From the NCBI GenBank assembly GCA_905182995.1, contig CAJJDP010000152.1, positions 1-64,000 on the forward strand: a DNA stretch of 64,000 bases. Direction: 5' to 3'. Of this stretch, positions 56,962 through 64,000 are shown in pieces. Under the pieces are notes generated by a model. That model did not search any database, was not told the DNA's origin, and worked only from the letters and a program-made list of their open reading frames with translations. Made by a program: the position numbers and the translations under genes. The first letter of the stretch is position 1, and every line of letters starts with the position of its first letter. The DNA is from Paramecium octaurelia (taxonomy: Eukaryota; Ciliophora; Oligohymenophorea; Peniculida; Parameciidae).

Positions 56962-59900
56962 ATGTATATTTCAATATTCGTAATTCAAATTTTGAATTTT
57001 GCCTAAGCAAGTAAATAAGATATAATGAAGGTTGTAGCATTGGATTGTTCAACAATAAAGGGTACAGCCTTGAATAGTTATGCCTATAAAACTGACGGAT
57101 CTGTACAATTTGAGTTCGCAATACCTACTTCTGGCAATGTGTATTTAACATTTCCAACGTATTGGAGTGGTTCACCTTCGATTTCGCCTTTAATAACAGG
57201 AACCACCACCTGCAGAGAGGTAAACTTCATTAAGATAATAAAGACCATACAAAGTACAATGTGTACATAAGATAATCTTAAATTCACATGTGGCACTTTA
57301 CAGGCAGGCAGCCAAATTATCAGATGTAACAATGTGAAGGGACCACACACAAATAAACAGATTGGAAATTTCAGTATATAATTTGCTTAATAGTCTTGCG
57401 ATAATATTCTGATTAATAATTTCTAACCTTATGGCGGTTCAGTTGTGTTTTCATCTAATTCCACAACAGGCTTGTACCCCAACGCTGACAAATTGTAAAT
57501 GATTTGGGAAAACATTGTATTGCCTATTTCTTTTAGTTCAAATCCACAAATTGAAGTTTAGATTTTAAGCAACGGTGAATTTGTTACGACTTCAACAGTG
57601 AAAGGCTATGTCTCTGCTAGGTCAATTGGTTTGTTAGAGTAGCTCACGGTCAGTGCTCCGAATCTGATTAAAGCCTAAATGCCAGAGTCAATAGCGGTTA
57701 AGGATGTTTCCATGAAATTGTATATGGAATCATTGAAGGTATTGGGTAACACTCAGCCCATTCAATCGCAAATAGATTTTAAGGATTCTAATAATGTATT
57801 GCAATACTAGATTCTCTTTCCCACAATTTCAGTCTAGAATGATTAATTGATAGTCAGTCTGAATATTGATTCAACTGAGATCAACATCTACACAAAATAC
57901 ACTTTTAGCATAACTATCAAGAATGCACTGAATTCAGCAGGATTTGTGAGAATCGCCTTAGCATAAACATTATTGTCCTAGAATCTGATTTGCTTATGTG
58001 ACAATTCAGTATCTATTCCCACTATTAATGCAGATTACATCGATGTTGGGGGATGTTTGACTACGACTGGCACGCATACTATAGCTATTCAAAATGTGCT
58101 GAATCCAGTATCTACTATTTCAACTATTACTATCTCATATGTTTCAACTATGTAGAATGGTTTTTCAGTTGATAGAATGACAAACTTTCAATATAAGTCA
58201 CCTTCATTCACACCTGGAGCTCTGAGTGCTCAGTACGACAGACAAGGAAGTGATTTGGATGTAGTTGGAGGCTATTCCTTTTTCATATTAAAAATCACAC
58301 CCAAAAATAAAATTCCAGCTTAAGGGTTATTAAAAGTGGAAATACCTCAACAGATCAAATTTGTTAATTAAAATGCATAAATTTGTAATGTAGATATTTA
58401 TGGTTGTCAAATTCAGACTATTTAAGATTAGGTATTGATTTTCAAGTTTTCATCCTCAATCGAAGCTTCAAAACAATTTATTATTAATTCAATATCCATA
58501 CCAATCAGAAATCCATTTGATACTAGTTAAACCAATTATTTTAAATTTACTACTTATGATTAATTCAATAATATAATAGACACAATCTCTAATGTTTAAG
58601 GGTATTCTGTTAATACAAGATCAACATTTGATGGATTAATAATCATAGAATCAGATTAACCATTCAAAAATGGGTAATCCAATACTTTTTATTTCACAAT
58701 CAAAACAAAAACTCCTCAGTTCTATCCCATATAAATGACTGTGAAAGTTGGAGATTTAACAATCAATAACAATCCACAATGTAAACTAGAAGGCGCTGTT
58801 ATCAAAACATGCACTAAAATATCAACTAATTAATTAGATATATCGATTGAAAGTACTGACTTACTGTTATTACCAACTACTTTGAAGTTATCTGTTTCAA
58901 CTATAAAATGTAAGGATACAATGACCAAAAGTTAAGATTTTGAATTTTCAACTTAATCTACTAATGGTTTAATGAGTTATTAATCAGGACCCTATATCAG
59001 TAATGTCTAATTTGGAGACATTACATAAACAGAATTAAAGGTTGACAAATAATATTATGGAGCTTCAAATGCTGCCTATTAATTTGATTTCGCTTTATAA
59101 AATGGATTAATTGAAGGCAATCATCAGATTCATATATTATTTCCATTCAACCTTCCCTCATCAGGTTATTCATGCAAGGATACAACCAATAAGGTTTTAG
59201 TTTGCAATGTGCAATCCAAAAATATTCTAGTATTGAGTGGACCCTTCGACTCGACTTAGTTACTCTACAAAGTTATAATAAATGGGCTTCCTACTCCTCA
59301 AAATGAATAACAACCTCGAACATTCACAATTAAAACATACAGGAAAATAGACGATTCTAATTATTTAGTTGATAGTTCAGTAAATGGAGCATTTCAATTT
59401 AATATATATTGTCCCTAATTAAATAATTGCAGGACTTGCAAGATCAACGATTCTAACAATGTAGATTGTGAAACTTGTTATGCCTCCACGATATCCAAAT
59501 TTATTTATATGAAATCAAATGTTTGTGTTGATTATTGTGGAGATGGCTACTATTAGAATGAATAAGAATTTTCATGTCAACAATGTCCAAGTAATTGTTA
59601 GGCTTGCTCACCCACAAATAACGTTTTAATATGCGATAAATGTTTTGATGATTTCAAGTATTAGGATAGTATTTGTGTTGATACCTGTGGAGATGCATAT
59701 TACTTACCGTTAACATCTACTAATAGATGTGAAAAGTGTGATAGTGAATGCATGTTATGTTCAATGAATTCATCGTACTGTTCAAAATGTCAACCAAATA
59801 TCCCAATATAAGCTAATAAGTGCTATAAAAATGGATGTTTACAAGGATACTATCAGACATACAATTCAAATTAAGTGTTAGTGTGTGAACTATGTCCAGC

Positions 59901-62900
59901 TACATGTATTAGTTGTCATTCCTATAATTAATGCACTTAATGTTAACCTGGTTAATATTATTTATCAGGTGCATGCAGAGCAGATTGTCCTCTAGGTTAC
60001 TTTATAAGTGACTAATAAATGCTCTGTAAATAGTGTGTTTCTGGATGTAGTTAGTGTTCCAATGATACAACATGTGTAAAATGTTAAGGTGGATTCTTAT
60101 TAAAAGAGCAATAGTGTGTTTTAGCATGTGGAGATTAGTATTACATGGATACTACTCAAACTTCATGCTTAAGATGCAATCAGTATTGCCAAACATGTGA
60201 AGTGAAAGACGATATATAAAAGTGTACATCTTGTATGACTTCATACTTCTTTTTTAATTTCACTTGTATTCAACAATGTGGATCAAACTACTATTCTCTA
60301 AATCATGAATGTTTCGAATGCTCATAAAATTGTTTAACTTGTGCTGGTAGTCCAGACACTTGTACTTCTTGTTTAGTTTAAGGAGACACACCATAATTTC
60401 TAGATGGAACTGTGTGTGTCTCAAAATGTTCAGACACCCAATTTGCTGATATCACTAGTGGAAAATGCATAGAGTGTCCGAACAGTTGCACTCAATGCAC
60501 ATCATTAACCAATTGCACTTAATGCAAATAATCGCTCATCCCTCATTATCTGATCTAAGGTGCTTGCAAACAATAATGTCCAACTAACTATCAACCTATT
60601 GGATTGTTTTGCGAGTTGATACCAGAGAGGGTTGTAATCAAAACTGAAACTAATAGATATGTGCCAGTTCCACATGTGATAATATTCGCATTCTTCACTA
60701 TATCTGTGTTACTGTCTAAACAATTCAAAAGTGAGACATACATGCCCGGTTCCATTGTAGGATTGAGTGCTCCCTTGATATGGTCCTCATGGTTGGCTGT
60801 GTTATTCTTATTACTTAATTATTATGAATTCAAGGAGTTATATTACTTTTGGATCTTAATGGGGAGCGTGGGACTGAATTATTTATTCAATGCTATACAT
60901 CTTGTTTTGGTCTATTAGAAGATTTGGAATGATCAAGATTTTCTTAGGTGGTAGGCTTCATCGCTGAAAAACAAATCCACTAATGTAATTTTAGTTTCAT
61001 TTTCCATACTTTTTGCATATCCATTATACAAGCTCATTATGAGTCGTTATTTTGGATTTTCGTTTTTCAAAGCTAAAATTGTGGACATTAAACCCTTATT
61101 TTACTTTAATTGTCTAAATGCACTTTACATAACATTTGTTAATGTACCAATAATTGTCAGTTGTATCTTGGTTGCTTATCATGAATCTTCTCACAATACT
61201 TAGACATTTATCAGTGCCATAGACTCTATTGTTGTTACCTTCGCCTACATATTGCTATTGATATGGGAAACTCAGAAAGGGGAATCGTTTTTTGACGAAT
61301 TCCACCAAAACTATTACTTGAATGAGTCAAAATAGCATTTAGGGAAAAATGAAATATCGGGGTATTTTCAACATCCTTTAGAATAGAAATCGCAAGCAGA
61401 ACAAAAGATTGATCTGTCAGATTTGGATGCTTAAGCAGGCAATTAAGAGAATGATGTAACAAAATAGAAATCATACGAACAATCACATGAACAATCATGT
61501 AATCTAAATGGAATTAGCATCATCCTGAGTGATAAGAATTCAAATCCTGTATTTCAATAAGAAAGTGATAGGTCCAATTAGTTTCCTTAGAAGTAAGTTG
61601 TTCCCTTGAATCTAAAACATACTATATACTATAAGAATGTGTAGAATAATCAGATGGGGAATCCTGATGATGAGCCTCCTTATGAATCCCCTGGATCTGA
61701 GAATTTCAGTTCAATGAAGTCTCAATCAAGTTAAAATTGCTAATAGTCCTTCGATGATTAAAGTCAATATCCCTTGAAAGACATAAGTTTAATCTAGAAT
61801 TCAGAGGAACCACATGAGAACAGTTAATTGTCAATATTTGAAGAGGAAAGGAACTTCAGTTCATCTAAAAAGTAGAAAACTGTGCAGATCTAAGAGAATC
61901 ATCCTCTTGATCATTATAATATCATTCCTACTTTTGAGAATGAAAATGATGAGAATAATCCTCAATAAGTAAATTAGTTAAATGAGAAATCTAAGAGTTC
62001 TTGTAAAAAGACTTAGTAGTAGATGACAAATAATGAAGGAGAGCACAATCCATAATCAAGAAGAGAAATACTATAACCATTATAGTATTCATAAGTTTAA
62101 TAACTTGCCAAGTCTGCTTAATTTAACAACGATAAAGCTTTATCCTCACATAAAAAATTAAGTCGAGAATCTTAAAGTACTGAGACTATTAAAGTCTAAT
62201 TAGGATAATGCAGATAATAAGTAAACCCATAAGTGATAGAATAACTATAATAATCTAAACTCATTAATACTAAAAGCAATGATTAAATTCCTAAATAAGG
62301 CATTTATGATAATTAGCAGTCATAAATAGGAGTCTCAAATTCAAAACCATAATATGATACTGAAAGGTAAAATGATTAGTGTAGAATTCAAATTTTAATG
62401 GACAGCAGAGCCATCGAAGAAGAATAGGATATATTTTAAGATTAGATTCAAATACAATAAATTAAACCCAAGCCTTCAAATGTGAAGGAGGATAACAAAT
62501 AATCTAAAATTAAAAGGGAATCTGAAATCAATAACATTTTTGATTCCAGTGATTCCATTCACACCATGTCTGATTAGGATTGGAGTGAAAATCAAATCTC
62601 ACCTTCAGAATTCAACTCACTTAATTAAAGATTTGAAGATGAATAAGAATTGGATTTATAAATTAATGTGCCTAATTAAAGTAAAACTTAATAGCATTAC
62701 AGATAGAGCAAATTAATACCTTTAAATTTATAATTCAGAGATGAGAATAATGATGAATAACCCTATGTTGGATAGACTTAAGTTGATTTTACAAGAAATA
62801 GTTAGCCATAGAAGGAAACTAAAAAATAATAATTAGAAAAAGTATACCTACAGAAACTCGAGAAAAATGATAAAATATCAAGTAGAACAAATAAATGGGG

Positions 62901-62994
62901 ATTCAAGAAAAAACATCCTATCAAAAATCATCCAAAAGATATATCAGATGCATATATAGATGATTAAATAGATGTAGAGGACATAAACTTTTGA
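56962..62994 (+). CDS. giant receptor-like membrane protein with Cys-rich repeats
   Basis: 2,010 aa in one exon. Signal peptide MYISIFVIQILNFAQA. Residues ~20-810 are a Ser/Thr/Asn-rich beta-type ectodomain. Residues ~815-1220 are furin-like Cys repeats of the pattern C.TC...C..C...Y (CVDYCGDGYYQNE, CPSNCQACSPTNN, CEKCDSECMLCS, CNQYCQTCEVKDD). About six membrane spans follow at ~1234-1437 (HVIIFAFFTISVLLS, SSWLAVLFLLLNYY, YYFWILMGSVGLNYLF, VILVSFSILFAYPL, LYITFVNVPIIVSCILV, SIVVTFAYILLLIW). The cytosolic tail of ~570 residues is Ser/Gln/Asn-rich and acidic. Such Cys-rich multi-pass proteins are expanded in ciliates; ligands are unknown. Function as a sensor or adhesion protein is inference. 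Confidence 0.85.
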
Positions 62995-63538
62995 ATTAAT
63001 TAATTATATATATATATTATAAATTTAAGGAAATTTAAACATTGAAATACCAGATCAATTCACATTTTCTTAACAAGGTGGGATAATAAATTTTGATATT
63101 TACACAGCTAAGACATTCTTAATAGTATGAATGAAATAGTGTAAAAATTCAAGGAGTATGTTTAAATAAAAACTGTTGAGTTGTAAGGCTTGATAAAATT
63201 GATTGAAATAAGTGAAATATATGATAATCAGTTTTATCATATGCTTGAAATATAATAATCAAGTAAAATAGAATTAATATTATGATTTTAATTTCTATTA
63301 GAACGATTCATTTAAGGACTTTAGGAATGAAAAATTTATTAAGAGAATAAATCAGAAATAATTAGAATGAAGAGAATTATATTACAGCGTTTAATCACAC
63401 TCAAAAGTTCATTACTAATCCAATCTTTTAGAATAATTTAATTATATTAAGTCCAATAAAAACTTTCATGAGGATTTTGGTAGCTAAATTTTAAGTGATA
63501 ATCATATATTCAATAAAATAATTATTTTATATACTTAT
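62995..63538 (+). other. AT-rich spacer with possible upstream exons of next gene
   Basis: Contains coding-like pieces on +: from ATG 63127, MNEIVQKFKEYVQIKTVELQ..., and further on NEENYITAFNHTQKFITNPI in another frame. These may be 5' exons of the gene at 63539, but I could not find introns that link them cleanly. Confidence 0.35.
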
Positions 63539-64000
63539 ATGAAAGTTAAATAAATAAAAGAGATATTAGATTAACTCAAGGAAAAGTATAAAATGGAAAT
63601 GAAATATCATAAAATTTAGGAAAATTTTAGGTGTGAATTTTATATCAACTCTCTAAAAATAGCAGAGGGATAGGGTGTATCCAAAAAGTATGCCAAGAAT
63701 GATGCAGCGTCAAAGGCATATGATATTTTGGTTAACTCTGATTATTCATTTGCAAGAAGAACTGGAAAGAAAATTCGAGATGAAGATTACAAATAATAAT
63801 TGGAGCAGTATGCCTTAAAGAAAAACATTAGAGTGGAATTTAAGGAAGGAATAAAAAATGAATTAGGATATTCCTAATATTACATATAATATGGAACCAA
63901 AACATACATTGGATATGGGTTGAAAGCTAAAAAATGCATTAATTTCATGTCCTATTGCATTCTAGAGAAACTCGAATACAACGAAAAAATGAATCAACTA
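63539..64000 (+). CDS. dsRBD-like protein, 3' end beyond the window
   Basis: Open ciliate-code frame from ATG 63539 to the window edge (154 codons, no stop). The segment ENFRCEFYINSLKIAEGQGV followed by SKKYAKNDAASKAYDILVNS fits a double-stranded-RNA-binding domain: polar beta strands, the G-x-G-x-SKK-x-AK loop and the C-terminal Ala-rich helix. A second similar half may follow (IRVEFKEGIKNELGYSQYY ... YIGYGLKAKKCINFMSYCIL). Such domains occur in small-RNA and editing proteins. The true start may lie upstream. Confidence 0.6.

Overview
The window is macronuclear-type DNA of a ciliate, almost certainly a Paramecium. UAA and UAG are read as glutamine and UGA is the only stop. Under that code, fragmentary reading frames join into long proteins, and nearly every gene I could close has an intron total that makes its length divisible by three. 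Introns are tiny (about 20-33 nt, GTA...TAG), intergenic DNA is short and very AT-rich, and the gene content is Paramecium-like: a cysteine-rich GPI-type surface antigen, a trichocyst matrix protein, WD40 and TPR proteins and a DHHC acyltransferase. No mobile element, virus-like element, CRISPR array, tRNA or rRNA was recognised.

Layout. 1-510: 3' end of a WD40 gene. 1153-3280: decayed membrane-protein gene. 3283-7636: TPR gene whose repeats are each separated by an intron. 7676-10414 (-): Ulp1/SENP-type protease. 10779-10982: small ORF. 11071-17610 (-): 2,179-aa surface antigen. 18470-20973: vWA protein. 21199-24286: three small genes (membrane, coiled-coil, secreted). 24317-24954 (-): SPRY-like protein. 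25366-29469: serine carboxypeptidase, TraB-family protein and trichocyst matrix protein in a row. 30085-32067 (-): SulP/STAS transporter. 32153-34648: prominin-like five-pass protein, convergent with a coiled-coil gene (34641-35560, -). 35631-39056 (-): PH-CLU protein, divergent from a 78-aa membrane protein. 39452-41252: decayed P-loop NTPase. 41381-45029 (-): two small genes and an RCC1-kinase. 45256-51013: PH-papain-like protein, DHHC acyltransferase and a Q/E/K-rich coiled coil. 51298-51910: ribosomal protein eL37 and a zinc-ribbon protein. 53633-56159 (-): unknown protein and LRR protein. 56312-62994: two small genes and a 2,010-aa receptor-like protein. 63539-64000: dsRBD-like gene running off the end.

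Four single N bases (4128, 8763, 22644, 48006) each sit exactly between two copies of a 1.3-2.1 kb sequence. The simplest reading is unmerged contig ends. Genes there appear twice, one copy usually truncated; such duplicates are flagged and should not be counted as paralogues.

The genes do not form one pathway. Several share themes: secretion and cell surface (surface antigen, trichocyst protein, carboxypeptidase, receptor, prominin-like), membrane anchoring by lipid (three MGN-starting proteins, a DHHC enzyme, a GPI-type tail), and unusual domain fusions (PH-CLU, RCC1-kinase, PH-permuted papain). All functions are inferred from motifs read by eye; no database search was run.
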